A DNA stretch of 64,000 nucleotides from Chlorophyllum brunneum (taxonomy: Eukaryota; Basidiomycota; Agaricomycetes; Agaricales; Agaricaceae), in NCBI GenBank assembly GCA_963576785.1, contig OY756139.1, forward strand, positions 4,154,001 to 4,218,000, written 5' to 3'. Under the pieces are notes generated by a model. That model was not told the DNA's origin, did no database searches, and saw only the letters and a program-made list of their open reading frames with translations. Of the stretch, positions 47,178-59,533 are shown in pieces. Positions within the stretch are counted from its first letter, which is position 1, and the number at the start of each line of letters is the position of its first letter. A program made the position numbers and the translations under genes.

Positions 47178-47652
47178 TGTTGAGGAAACAACCGTAACAA
47201 GTTGTTTGCTGGGGACAGCAGTAAATGCAGTGGGAGAGAACGTAGGGTCTACTCACCGAGATAATAAACTTCTATCTGGTACCTATAGAAGGGTAATTCA
47301 GATAGACAGATATTATTTATGAAGCGGTCAATGTCAGTATTGACTAGGTCAAAGTCGAGTAGATCTGTGTTGGGGTTATACTGAAGAATGTAGGAAATGT
47401 TTGAAAGAAGTTGTTCGATTGAACAAGATGCAGAACTAGGTCTGCTACATGGGGTTTATATACATATTGAAGCATAGGCAAGTCATACTACATAAAATAC
47501 TAGGAATACATAGAATGTTCCTTATGACTCCCTCTAACTGCAGCGTAGTGCCTACGGAGTACTGCAGAATGTAGTATACTAGTCATTGGTACTATGTAGA
47601 ATAATCTATCAAGTACTTATGACTCTCATTGTATGCAGAGCAACTCATAGGA

Positions 47653-47666
47653 AGTTACTACGGATT
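47653..47666. repeat. Target-site duplication of LINE B, left
   Basis: AGTTACTACGGATT, repeated at 54426-54439 as AGTTACTATGGATT with one CpG to TpG change. Confidence 0.88.
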
Positions 47667-48132
47667 TTTTATTTTTATTTTATTTTTTTTTAAATCAACA
47701 ATTTATATAGCGGTGCTTGATCACAGTCCATGTGTACATACAAACAAAGGCAGGACATACAGAATGTTCAGAGCAAGGAAAGTAAACTAAACATACACTA
47801 ACCCCATGAGACTCAGCACCATCTAGCGCATACACTAGAGAGATGTTTGGTACCTAAGTTGAACAGTGGGAAGAAGAATAAGAGGAATTCAGAGAGAGAG
47901 AGAGTGAGAGAGAGAGAAATTGATAGAGAGAAACTATTGACTCGCAAATACAAGGGAGAACAACGAATGGTACTAGTGTGTGGGGGGGCTTTTGCCCAGG
48001 CACCACAGGAATGATGAGTGCTTGAATGAAAACTACATAAAATAGTAGACAAGCAAGGGAAGGAGAGATAGAGAAATGGGATTGAAATCCATAACCGGGA
48101 GAGCATAAGAAAAAGAGAAAAAGAGAAAGGAT
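47667..48132 (-). other. LINE B 3' UTR
   Basis: CT-rich tract and TATATAAATTGTTGATT end on the minus strand. The tail is a mixed A/T run (TTTATTTTTATTTTATTTT on plus) like that of L1, unlike the pure poly-A of LINE C. Confidence 0.85.
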
Positions 48133-51100
48133 TCACTCAGGCACAGACCCAAACCTCTGATGGACTTGATGACGATGTAACGGGGGTATTGAACCAGCAC
48201 AGATACAAGGACAATCAGGTTCCGGAGGGAAGCTGAACATAGCAGGGTTGCGACGCAAGAAGTTGACTAGTGTCTTGATGGCGTTGACGCCAAAGTGGTG
48301 ATCAAAGGTGTTACAATGATAGAGGATGTGCAACCTAGTCTGGACCATTTGATTGTCGCAGTGGTAGCAAGATAAATCCTTGTTGGGGAAGAACCAAAGT
48401 TGGTATTCACCAATCAGGGCATGGCATAGGATGGCACAACATGCTCTTGTGAAAAGCTGTGGCTGGTAACTGCATTCTCGTATCCAGGGACCAGACTTGG
48501 TGTGTGACAGTAAAGCAGAGGCCCCATTTACTTGCACTGGGAGGTGAAGGAAGGAGCTACCACTGTATTTTTTGAATCCAAACATGGCTTGTTTGGCAGA
48601 CTTCTTGTGTAAGTAGTCTATGGAGTTAGGGACCCGGTGATTTTGACCCCGGTTAGGCCAAGCGACTGTTTGGATCCAGTTGTGTGTGGCTTTTTGGATA
48701 CCATATTTGCATTTCGACGGAGTGTGATAAAACGAAAGATGGTGCTGGTCAGACTTGTTGAACCAAGCCAGGAGTGCCTTCGATGTGAGAATAGACTGCC
48801 ATTGGCAAGAGTGCAGTGAGCAATCAAGTAGGAGCTGGGAGGCTGCAAGGGAGTTGGTGAACACATGAATGTGTTCGACCTGGTCATAGTCATCAGAGGC
48901 GAGTACTTTGGTAATTCCTAGGTACTGCATGACCAGTTCAGTGTCAGTCGACGTTGTTCCTCTGAGCCTCTTCATGATAGAGCTCCCTCCGTCTAAGTGT
49001 CGAATAGTAGCTGCCGCTGTGAACTGGCTAACAAGCGGATTGGGGTTGAGGTGGACCGAGCCATCCATGCCAATAATGATGGACTTGAAGTCCATCGTTG
49101 CATTCATCGTAACATCATCCCAAAGTGTTTTTGAGAGGTGGGGTTCATCCCAGTTGAATCCTATAAACAATACATTAGTAAGGAAACAGTCCAGTACCCT
49201 ATGTCCAGGCCAGAGAGATTTAGAAACAGAGTTAAAATGTTCTATATACCGAGTCTCAGGGGTGGGGCATGAAACATCCATCACAGCTCCAAGTGTCTTC
49301 TTCTTCTGAATCTCCGTGAAATTCTTGATGTGAAGTTGGTGTGGGGAAGAATGATACTCCTTCATCAATCTTGCCAGTGCATGTTCATCATCCAATGTGT
49401 GGAGCCTCGACATTTGTCATTCAGCCAGCTTTCGGAGGTGAAGTTTGATGGGCATGAGCCCCACGAGGGACTCAACACCGCTGGTAGGAGATGTATGGAA
49501 GGCCCCGGTAATCCAGAGGGCTGCGCAATGCTGCATCTTGTTGAGGATTTCGCAAGTCCCTTTCATTTGTGACTTGTTATGAAACCATAGTCGGTATCCG
49601 TATGTTGCCACTGGTACAACACACGAATGGTACAGTAGTCTTTTGTTGCTAGGGGACAAACCACGTATGGAGTTCCCTAGCATTTTCATTGCCTTGATTG
49701 ACAATATTGCCTTGGCGGAGTAGTAGTGGATGTGTTCTTTGAAGGTTAATGTCTGGTTGAAATAGAAACTGAGGTATTGCCAGTGGGCTTTTGGCTTGAG
49801 GGGGGTATGGCCAGTGAATGGTGGGGATCCCAAATCAATAGAGGGATTGGAGTCCTGCCTCACACACGTGAAGTGAAAGACTTTGGACTTGCTGTGTTCA
49901 ATTACTAGGCCAAATTCATTCATGAGCCACTCCATTTTGCGGTACATGTGTTGGAGTATTTCAATGTTCCGTTCAAGGGACGGGGATTGCGTGACAAGAG
50001 TGCCATCATCCACAAAAGACAGGATGTCAAAGTCCCATTTGTCGTGGTGTTCTTCCATGCGGACATCAAAAATTCGAAGGAGGGGTGCAAGGTACAGGGC
50101 AGAGAGAATAGGGCTAAGGGCTGAACCTTGGCCAACTCCGACCACCACGTCATATTCTGGGGGAGTTTTGTTGTTCCACTGGTAGGTAGTGCAGCGTTCT
50201 TTGAGATAGTTGTTGAAGAACCCCACAATTTGAGGAGAAAATCCCTGCCGATTGAGTATGCCGGTAAGAAGGTCATGGTTAAGGGAGGGGAAGAATTGGG
50301 TGACATCAAATGCAAGCACTGATGTTTTCTTCTTCTTTGTCCATGCTCCCCGGATAATGTGGGTTAGAAAAAGGCCCATGTCTTCGGTGGATCTTTGTCA
50401 GATGGCTCCCAGTTGGTGAGGGTGGAGAACCTTGAATTTTACTGCCTCGAATTGGAGTCATTTGGCTAGCATTTTCTCTATTAGCTTGCCAAGCATGTTG
50501 AGTAAGATGATCAGTCTGAACACCTTCGGAGTGGAGTAGTCAGGTTTGTTGGGTTTGGGGATAATAACTGACATTGACTTTTTGAAATGCAAGGGCCAGT
50601 GTCCAAGGGTTAAGCACGTGCAACTGATTTTGAGGAAGAGATCGGTACAAGTGTCAACGGCGGTGATCTGTTTAAGATGGGACTAGGAAATGTGGTTGGG
50701 GCTGGGGGCAGAAGAATTCGAGGTGTCATTGAGCAATTCTCTCATTTCCAATAGAGAGAAGTCGACCCAAGTCCTACTCTCCATGCCAATTGCCAGTGGT
50801 AGTTCTTCTAGGACTGCTGTGTTGATAGGTCTGTCCTGAGCCAAGTTGTAATGTTGGTCAAGGGCCATCCATAGGTTGTCCATGGTAAGACAAGGCTGGC
50901 CGTTGTGGCAAATGGCTTCCATAGCTGGGAGAGCACGTGCTTTGACCCATGGCATCAGATCCCATGGGCGTCAATTATTGACCAAGATTTCTTGGATCTT
51001 CTTGTCAAAATATGCTCTTTTCATTTTTCTCGTGGTCTTATGAAAGGCATTCCATTTGTGCTTGTTCTTGTGGTCTGCGCAGTGCGTTGCGAGTGCATTA

Positions 51101-52164
51101 GAACATTCTTCATTCCACCAGGTTTTGGACCTGGTGGTGATCTTGGTCTTCTTTGCATTGCGATTCCAGGCCCTGTCAAACAAAACTCCTAATTCAGCAA
51201 CAGCTCTCTCCAGCTCATCCATGTCATTCATTGGCCAGTTCTTGGTGTTAATCCCTTCTGTGATATCTGTCAGGAATTTGGTTTCCTCCTCCGACTCTTT
51301 GGGGATTGTTAGTCTTTCAATGACAACATCCATCTGCGGAATAGGAAATCTGATTAGAAGGGGGGTGTGATCCGAGTTATATCGATCACCTTCCTGGATA
51401 GCATGAGTGGGGATGTATGGTAACATTCCCGAAACAAACAACAGGTCGATGACCATGTCTGGCAGGTTGGGATCTGAGGCGTAACATGTTGGTTTGGCCG
51501 CAGATGGGATAGACCTCACTAAATTGAGGGCTTTGGTGATCATTAGGAGATGGTCCACACTTGCTGGATGTTGGTCTGTTGAAGGGTCCCATAAATCAGA
51601 TCGAATATTGATATCCCCCTTCAGTAATAGAAAGAGCGAGAGTTCAAAGAGGGACTCTTCAAGGAAGTGGAGTGCAGTGTTACGACTGTTGTTGTATACA
51701 TTAAGCAACAGTAGTTCTTCTCCTCCTACACAAAGAGATATGCACAGGAGGTCTTGGTGTTCTATAACGTCTCTTCTGATGGCAGGCCGGAGCTGCTTGA
51801 GTCTCTTGTGAGCAAAGGCAAGAACTTGGGGAGTGGTGCGGTGTTCCATGTTCACTGTCCGTTGAGGGTAGCACCAGCGACCAACTTGGAGGACCTCTTC
51901 AGTGATAATTGGATATGAGAGTAGCATCCAGTCTGGGTGGACCGGGCCTCCCATGAGAGGGGAACTATCATTGGAGATGGGGGAAGGGATATCGCAGAGA
52001 TATCTCCATGGGGGTTCTTGTATGAGGAGGAGGTTGACGTCACCTCTACACACGAGGACTGTCTCCATTACTCCATATGATCTTCCAATGTTGTGAGAGC
52101 AGACCTTTAACTCACTCAGTAATGAGCGAGGGGGTCTGTCTTGGTCATTGGGTGCATTATTCAT
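48133..52164 (-). pseudogene. LINE B ORF2: endonuclease, RT, RNase H
   Basis: A single frame of 1344 codons with no frameshift, interrupted by TGA (50971, 50458, 49417 and one near 50400) and TAG near 50680. The endonuclease has CSHNIGRSYG, LLIQEPPW and SDHTPLLI. The RT has FDVTQFFPSLN and GVGQGSALSP, and the active site FVDDG near 50015 is intact. RNase H has IGMDGSV, DTELV and FTNS, the last with Asp to Asn. The C-terminal motif is CYHCDNQM...H...C. It lacks six residues (RAIHTW in LINE C) near 48585. The ATG overlaps the ORF1 stop. Confidence 0.93.
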
Positions 52165-54340
52165 TGAGAGGGGTTAGTCTGGCTTCGACTAGCCGGGGAT
52201 GATGAGGAGGGGGGCAATGGGACTCCTTTGTTGGCTCTTAGTTTGAGCACTTTGTTTGCGTGCCAGTCATGGTCAAAACACTTTTTCCAAAACTGACATT
52301 TACAGTCAGTGGCGAGGTGGTCCTTGCCACAGTTGGAGCATGTAGCCTTATGAGGGCATGGTTCTCTGGAGGGGGTGGCTGTGATGGGCAGGTCTGCTTT
52401 GTTGTTACCCTTGCAACAGTAGGTGAAGGTTCGGTGGTTGATGGTGGAATGGAGGCCTTTGCAGTGAGTGCAGGTAAACAGTCTTGCACAGCATTGGATG
52501 AGAGGATGACCCCATCTGCAGCACTTGGCGCAGAACAGAACTCCTGGATTGGTGGTGGCCCTCCTGATACGGAAGAGTCCCCTGTAAATGTTGAGGAACT
52601 TATCCTCAATTTTTGCAATGTTGGACCCCACCTTGGAATCCCAGATTTCAAACCACACCATACAGGTGTCAGAGTGCTTGGAGTTGTGTCGCACTCTTGG
52701 TTGTGTCGCAAATTGCATAGTGTCTGAGTGAATAGAATTCCGGACACTGGTGATGACATCAGCTTTGGTGAGGACCTGTCCCTGAGGTGTAATGTAACAG
52801 ACATCCATGACTTTCACAAACAATTTGGACTTGGGAAGGGATATGTTGCCCAAGGTGATCCCTCTGAATTTCTCCTTGAGCCACGCCTTGACAATGTCAA
52901 GTTCTTTAGGGGTCAGCACCTCCGAGGTGTGGACCATGAGGCCCAGCTTACCCTGCGAGGTGGCGATGACCCTGGTCTTGGACTTCTTGGCTATAAGGCA
53001 AGCATTGAGAGAGTCAATGATGGCTCCGAAATTGGTGACATTGGGGCCGGTGAGGAGGGGAATAATCACTTGCTTGCACAATGGACCATTCAGCATGGAA
53101 CGAACTATGCCAGCTTTCTTAGCCAGCTTTTTGTTCGTGGGGGAGGGGGTAGAGAAAGCAGTGTCATACATTGCTACTACCTTCTCATGTGTCAACTCCG
53201 GGAATTTACTTGCAAACTCTAAGAGTTTGGAGGGTCACGTCCTGTGGGCAGAGGGGTGGGGGATTTACCACTTTTAGCTGCAGCAGCTGCGTAGGAGGGT
53301 TTTATGCCTTCCTTCAGGGGGGAAGGCGGATTAGTGTTAGCCTTGGCAGGCATGGTAGGCTGTGGGGTTTTGCCTTTTTGATCCACGGCAGCCGGCTTTT
53401 TGGCGACAGCAGGAACGGGTTTAGAGGTGGTGTTGGCAGTATTAGTGGGTTTCCGGCCTTTACATTTGTGTGTGATGGCCTTAAATTCTGCCTTGGTGAT
53501 CATTTGAACATCATCATTGGAGATGTCCGAGTGAGTGACATCATTGCCATCGGTGATACCCGGAGTGACAATGTGTTCAATGACCTCCATGCGGACATCG
53601 TCAGATATATGGGAGGGGCCTTTGGAGGCCACACATCACAGGGGGGAATCATCTAGCTGGGGAGTTTCCTCAGCATGGACAGTAATCCTACCAAAATTTA
53701 CCCCCATCCAACTGTGGAGGTCATTTCTGTGTTCATCAACTGCAACCTTAAGCCATCCCGCCTTCATCAAGGTTCCCATTAATTCAGTTAAGGCCTGCCC
53801 AAAGGCAAGCCCCTCGTTACCGCTCATGTTATATGTGCTGCAGGCTTTCACCCACTCGGAAAGCCTTCCAACTTCCCTTATAGCATCATTGTAGAACTCC
53901 TCTGGACCACCTTCATGCTCCATAGTGTCTTCTTCTTCAACTTCGACCTTGGCTACCAACTCTTCTTTGACTTGGTCAGCCCAATCTTTGTCATCATTCT
54001 TACCCGAGTAATAGTGATTGCCTTCAGGCCTTACTCGTTTAGATGTCCTATGGATGGTTCTATCCACATCGTCGTTGTTCGGAGGGCCCGAGGACTGCAG
54101 GGGGGTAGATGATCTTCTGCTGAGGACCGACAGGGGAATGGTGTTACTGTAGGCCTGGTCGGTAGGGATCACAGGCCTAGACATAGAAGGCGTCCTAGGG
54201 AATAGGATACCAGGAGGGGGCAGAGCCTGAGAGGCCACAAAGATAGAGGAAGCTGGAACACATGTTGTGTTCCCAAAGACATCCCCATCGCCGTCAGGTG
54301 TAGGCTCTCTTGCAGAGAGATCAGATCGTAATGTAGACAT
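52161..54340 (-). pseudogene. LINE B ORF1
   Basis: Starts MSTLRSDLSAREP. It has EFYNDAIREVGRLSEW, a Lys/Pro/Ala linker, an RRM-like block (KQVIIPLLTGPNVTNF, FVKVMDVCY), and zinc knuckles CAKCCRWGHPLIQC, CTHCKGLHSTINH and CSNCGKDHLATDC. A TGA at 53636-53638 and a frameshift near 53230 break it. The stop TGA (52163-52161) overlaps the ORF2 ATG. Confidence 0.9.
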
Positions 54341-54425
54341 AGTTTATATCCTCTGTACTGTAGACTAGCACCAAGTAATCAACTTTCGCAAATCAATGGT
54401 GGTAGTGTGAGTCAAAGAAGGGATG

Positions 54426-54439
54426 AGTTACTATGGATT
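54426..54439. repeat. Target-site duplication of LINE B, right
   Basis: AGTTACTATGGATT, partner of 47653-47666. Confidence 0.88.
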
Positions 54440-54587
54440 GAAGTTACTGGAAAGTAACGGATCAGTCTATTATTATCATAATGACCTCATAGTCTATTAC
54501 TAGAATATGTCCGAAACTTCAACACTCCTCCTTGCTCTGTATTGATGTAGAGTTTTTTAATTACTCAAACATCAAGCCAAGGCAAGG

Positions 54588-57500
54588 TTAGAATAGATTG
54601 AATTTAATTTTGTCTAAATTCTTTGTGAGAATATCGGCAGGATTTTCTGTGCCTTTCACAGAGAATATTTCAATCTTTCCATCTTCTACCAAATCACGAA
54701 TGTAATGGTATTTGACGTCGACATGTTTTGATCATTTTTCTGTTACTGGATTTTTGGCCCAAAATATTAAGCCCTCATTATCACTGAAGAGATAAGGGGC
54801 CAATGATCAGATACCAATTTCTTCTAACAAATTGACAGTCCAAACAAGTTGTCGACTGCAATCTGACAAAGCCATATATTCGGCTTCAGTGGAAGATAAT
54901 GCAATGGTTTTCTGTTTTCTACTTAACCAAGCAATAGCTCCGCTAGCTAATAAACAGAAATATCCAGTTACAGATTTTCGACTAATTGGATCACCAGCCC
55001 AATCAGAGTCTGAAAACGCATTAAGGCCTTCCATAGAACTTCCATTATAGGTAATTCTATATTTGCGAGTAGCATTAAGATACTTTAGCAAATGTAAGCC
55101 TGCATTGTAATGCGCTTTAGTAGGGTTGGTCATATGTTGTGATAATTTGACAGTGGCAAATGCTATGTCGGGCCGACTGCCTATCATCAGATACATAACT
55201 GATCCTACTAACTGTTGATACCTCTTTATGAAATCAGGTGTCACTTGTCCTGTATTGGATTCAAAGATAAATCCATTTGGTAATGGGATTTCTTCTTTTC
55301 CAATTACTTTAAATTGATCAAGAACCTTTCCTAGATAATCCATTTGGTCTAGGGTAATTGATCAGTTTATAGGATTTTGCGAAATCTTCATGCCAAGAAA
55401 CTCTTTGGTTGGACCAAGGTCTCAGCATTCCCATTTCTTCATAAAGAGTGCTCACTTCTCGTGTAGAAGTCTCAAACCTCTGATTCCAATGAACATTGAG
55501 TCATTTACATAGACAAGAGCTATAATAAGCTCTTTGGTTTCAGGGTCATAGTAATAATAGCCTCCAGCATCTAACTTGGATTGGACAAATCCTAGGTCAG
55601 TCATTGACTTAGTCAATTCCTTCCACCATTGTCATCCAGACTGCTTTAGTCCATATATGGCTCGGTTTAATTTCCAAACCGTATTACCATGACCTGTATT
55701 GAAACCTTCTGGAAGTTCCATATAGAGTTCTTCATCCAGTTTTCCATAGAGATAAGCAGTTTTAACATCTAAACTGAGCATCTCCCAATCGTTGAGGGCA
55801 GCGACTGCAAATATAAGTCGTGCTGTCTCATAACGGACTACTGGTGAAAATAATTCATCATCATTGATTCCCTCTATCTGAGAGAATCCTTTTGCTACTA
55901 GTCGAGCACAGTATCGACTGTCTGATTTGGGTGTGAAGACCCATCTATTTTTGACAGCTCTTCTTCCAGGCAGAAGTTTAGCTAAGTCATAAACATGTCT
56001 TTCTCTGAGTGAATTTAACTCTTCTAAGCATGCTTTCCACCATTTAGATTTCTCTTCTGATGGTAGTCGATCTAGATCCTTAAAAGAAATAGGAACTAAT
56101 GGTGATTTGACTTTTTGAGCACACAGATAATTGATCATCCCTACTCCTCCTTCTCTGCATAAGTCTTCTATTGTAGAAGCTTCATGTTGAGAACGTCTAT
56201 CGATTATTCCAGGTTTGGAAAGCTCTGATCGAATTTGTCTAACAAGTCTACTTGTAGAACTTGTTATCTTCGATTTAGGAGGTTGGAACATTTCATAGTC
56301 TTGGAGAATTTTGGTCGGATGCTTTGTAGAACCATAGAAGTTTCCTGGATGTTCAGGTACTTTTCTGGTTCTTTGCGGTCTCTGAGGTATTTCAGGAACC
56401 AGTATTTGATCCGAGTGACCTCGCGGTACAGAAGGACCAGCATTCCGATCATCTTCGATAGGGGTATAGGGTATGAAAGGTTGTACATCCGGATCATCTC
56501 TTGGAGAAGGTGGATGGTTCGGACCTTCAGGGTGATTGGGTGGATCAGCATATGATAACCCATCACTGTCATCGTCTTCTGGTGTTTGTGCTTCTCTTGG
56601 TGGAAAGAGAATGTTTTGCACAATACCATCCCACTCCTCCTGAATATCTGTATCAATATTTGGGGCTTTTCCCTTTCCTTTATTCTTTTTAGGTTCAGGG
56701 AAAGGAGTTGGAATTCATCCATGAACAGATCTATAAGTCCTATCTTCCGGAGAACTTTCGGGAGAAGTTCGGGGTATAGGACCTGGTGGTCTATCAAAAG
56801 GTAAACCACTAGATGGATCTGGAGCATGGAAGATGATAACTTCTGAAGGTGCGCTTCGAGAAGTAGAAGATGATGGTTGGTTCATCCATTCTTCTTGCTT
56901 CTTCCCAATACATTTAGGGAAGTGTTCTTCACTGAATATGGCTGTTGGAGATGTATAGATTACATTTCCATTTAGGTGCCTCATGAAATGATAATTTTTC
57001 CTATCAGATGTCCAACCAAGGAAAATCATGAGTTCTGACTTTGCTGTCAGTTTATTGTCTCTTATCTCTTTTGGGAGAAAGATATAAGCACCACAGCCAA
57101 AGACTCTCTCTTTGGAGATGTCTGGAATCTTCTGATTCAACACTTTATAAGGTGTTTTCCACATGAGCCATGATACTGGTGTTTTATTATAGATATGTAT
57201 AGCATGATCTATAGAAAACTCCCACCAACTGTCAGGAATACAAGCATGATGCCTCATGGCTTCTGCTTTATCCATCAAAGTTCAGTTCAAGCATCCCGCT
57301 TGACCATTTTGTTGGTGTATGTGTGATGCACTAGTCTCATGTATAATCCCTAATGAGTGCAAATGAGATTGTAACTTGTCAGTTGCATACTCTCCTCCTC
57401 TATCAGTGCAGAGATATTTTAATTTAGTCTCATATTGAGTCTGAATTAAGGCAATGAAATTTTTCATTTCTTCTGCTGCTTCTGATTTCTTATGGAGGAA

Positions 57501-58646
57501 GCAAATCCATCCATGAGAGGAAAATTTGTCCATTATAGTCATGACCCATTTAAATTTATGGTAAGAAAGAATTGGAAGTTCAACTAAATCCGAGTGAATT
57601 CTTTTGAATGGACACTTTGTGCATGTAGGGTTCTCTCTAAAGGGTTTCTGGTGCATCTTTCCCTTGGCACAACTGTCACAGACTGGTCTTTGCTCAGGAA
57701 TCTGCACTGGAGTAAACCCAATTGTATTTTTCTCAAAGTGATTGAGGATACGATTAGAGGGGTGTCCTAATCTTGCATGTACAACTTTGTAGCCAACAAT
57801 CGGATCCACAGTCATAGTTGCTTGTTCCAAATGTACAATTTTGGTATTAACAAAATGTAAAGTAGTGTTACGACTTGCTGAAGGATATGCTTGAAGAATA
57901 GCATTTCCTTTGCTATCAACAACTACTGATTCATTGGCATCTGTTCTAACAGTTTTGCCATCTTGGCATAACTGTCCCACTGACATTAGTCGTTCAGAGG
58001 TTCCTTTTAGAAGGAAGACTGGATATATTAATATCTACATTGGTTGAACACTGTCAGTCTTCCCGTTATAGACTCTATGTTTAAGCATAACTGTGCCAAG
58101 ACCAACTGCATTAAGGTAGGGACCTTGTGCTCCTACAGTCTTAATTGGGATCGAAACTTTGAGTTCTTCAAAGTTGATAAAGTCTTCCACATAAGGGGTA
58201 TAATGACATGATGCCCCTGAGTCTAATAACCATATGTCACTATATTCTTCTAGTGGCATTATAATTTGATCATTGCTTAGCAATCGAGATCTTATTTGAT
58301 CCAGTACTCTTAAATACTGATCAGGCATGTGTGTAGAGAAACAAGAAAATTGAGAAGTGTTAAAACACTTCTCACTCATTGTTTGGTATGAAAATACATT
58401 ATTATGGGATCTTAAAGATCCTGATAGCATATCTACATGCTTGGCCCCTGACATCCCTTTCCCTTGCCCTTGCCCTTCTTCTTGTGAAGTTGGCCAGTCA
58501 GCATGTTGGTGACAGGACTGTGTATCAGGGTTAGTAAGAGTATCTAAGATCGAATTGATCACGTACCCAGCTCCTCCCTTCTTCTTGAAGTCGCTTCCAT
58601 AGTCGGTTGACAAAAGTCTGAGAGACACCTCAGATTGAGATGCCAA
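54588..58646 (-). pseudogene. pol: Copia pol: protease, integrase, RT, RNase H
   Basis: The protease motif WLLDSGASCHYTP is near 58190. The GAG-pre-integrase zinc region reads ARLGHPSNRIL and CDSCAKGKM. The integrase has HSDLVE and TDRGGEY, but the third catalytic site QNGQAER reads QNGQAGC followed by TGA (near 57285), so the Glu is lost. The RT has NRWVFTPKSD, LDVKTAYLYG and AIYGLKQSG, with the active site YVDD changed to YVND near 55505. RNase H has DSDWAGD and SSTEAEYMA. The end reads SKHVDVKYHYIRD and ADILTKNL before TAA 54590-54588. Several TGA stops split the frame. Confidence 0.9.
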
Positions 58647-59533
58647 TGCAAAGGGTTCGGACTTGGGAGACTTCGGAAGGGTCTCAGAAGAGGGTTTCTG
58701 GGGTTGCGGATGTCATAGGTGACATCCTGAGCCGGTGCCATGAGGTTGTCGACCTCCTGCTCACCTTCAAGCCACTTGAAGGCCTTATCTACCAACACTG
58801 TAAGTGTGGCAGGTTGCCTATAAGTGGTCTTGTTTTTCTGAGTAAGATAATATCTCTTACTCTGAAAGCACTCTGTTGGAGGGGAGGCCCAAGAAAGAGG
58901 AGGGAACTCCTTTTCATAGGTCCTAACGGCTGGAGCTACTATTTCCTCCGGAGGAGGAAGGTAGAATGGCCGAACCTCTCCAGGTTCAAGCGAGTCACCC
59001 CGGGTGATGGAGTCCATGTTTGGGATCTTTACCACATGGTGCATAGCCAAATTGATTTTATTCCCAAATTTGGGGGAAACCATTAAGGCATATGGCAAAT
59101 CAATAGGTAAAAGAAAAGAGAAGTGGACACAAGTTGCATTAATATCAGGGTTATTGTGCTTAGAGAACCATTTACTTACCCTCGTGTGTCCCTCACAGGT
59201 ACAACCTGGGGGGTGACCAGAAGGAACTGAAGATGCACTGGGAGGTGTCACTGATTGTTCTTGTCAGTCGCAGGGGTGAGAGACCTGGTGCATTCATTGA
59301 TCATAGCGATCGAGAGCATGCTTCTTCACCATTTGCATGGGCGAAGGACCAGTGACACGGTCACGCCAGGTGATCACCTGTTGGATCTGCAGTGAGTTCT
59401 CAAGCAGGGCGGTGAAACATAAGTTTTGTGCTTCAGCATGCACCTTCTTTTCGAGCTCAGCATGAGTATTCTCTCGTGCCTGCTGAACCTTCTTGGGATT
59501 AACCCAAGTAACAGGCTTAGGTCTCTCACTCAC
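58559..59533 (-). pseudogene. Copia intermediate ORF between gag and pol (unknown)
   Basis: About 325 codons in a frame different from both gag and pol, with a couple of stops near 59255-59293. Readable parts include WVNPKKVQQARENTH, PPGCTCEGHTRVSKWF, IDLPYALMVSPKFGNKI, FYLPPPEEIVAPAVRTYE and FKWLEGEQEVDNLMAPAQ. It overlaps the pol frame by about 87 nt at its 3' end. Standard Copia elements go from Gag zinc knuckle directly to protease. I see no knuckle here, only a CTCEGH cluster. It could be an acquired segment, a decayed Gag extension, or an accessory gene. Confidence 0.55.

Larger units (their letters stand above)
47667..54425 (-). mobile_element. Full-length LINE B in the Copia LTR
   Basis: 6.76 kb from a 5' end reading CATCCCTTCTTTGACTCAC (minus strand) to an A-rich tail, with a 14-bp target-site duplication. 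Same organisation as LINE C. By protein sequence it groups with LINE A rather than with C/D (for example SDLSAREPTPD and TDGNDVTHSD against SNLSPREPTPD and TAGNDVTHSG). Confidence 0.95.
47178..54524 (-). repeat. Copia 3' LTR, interrupted by LINE B
   Basis: Parts 47178-47666 and 54440-54524 together make about 574 bp, beginning TGTTGAGGAAACAA and ending ACTTCAACA on the plus strand. It contains about 195 bp (from GTGCCTACGG to GTCCGAA) that the 5' LTR copy lacks. Confidence 0.85.
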
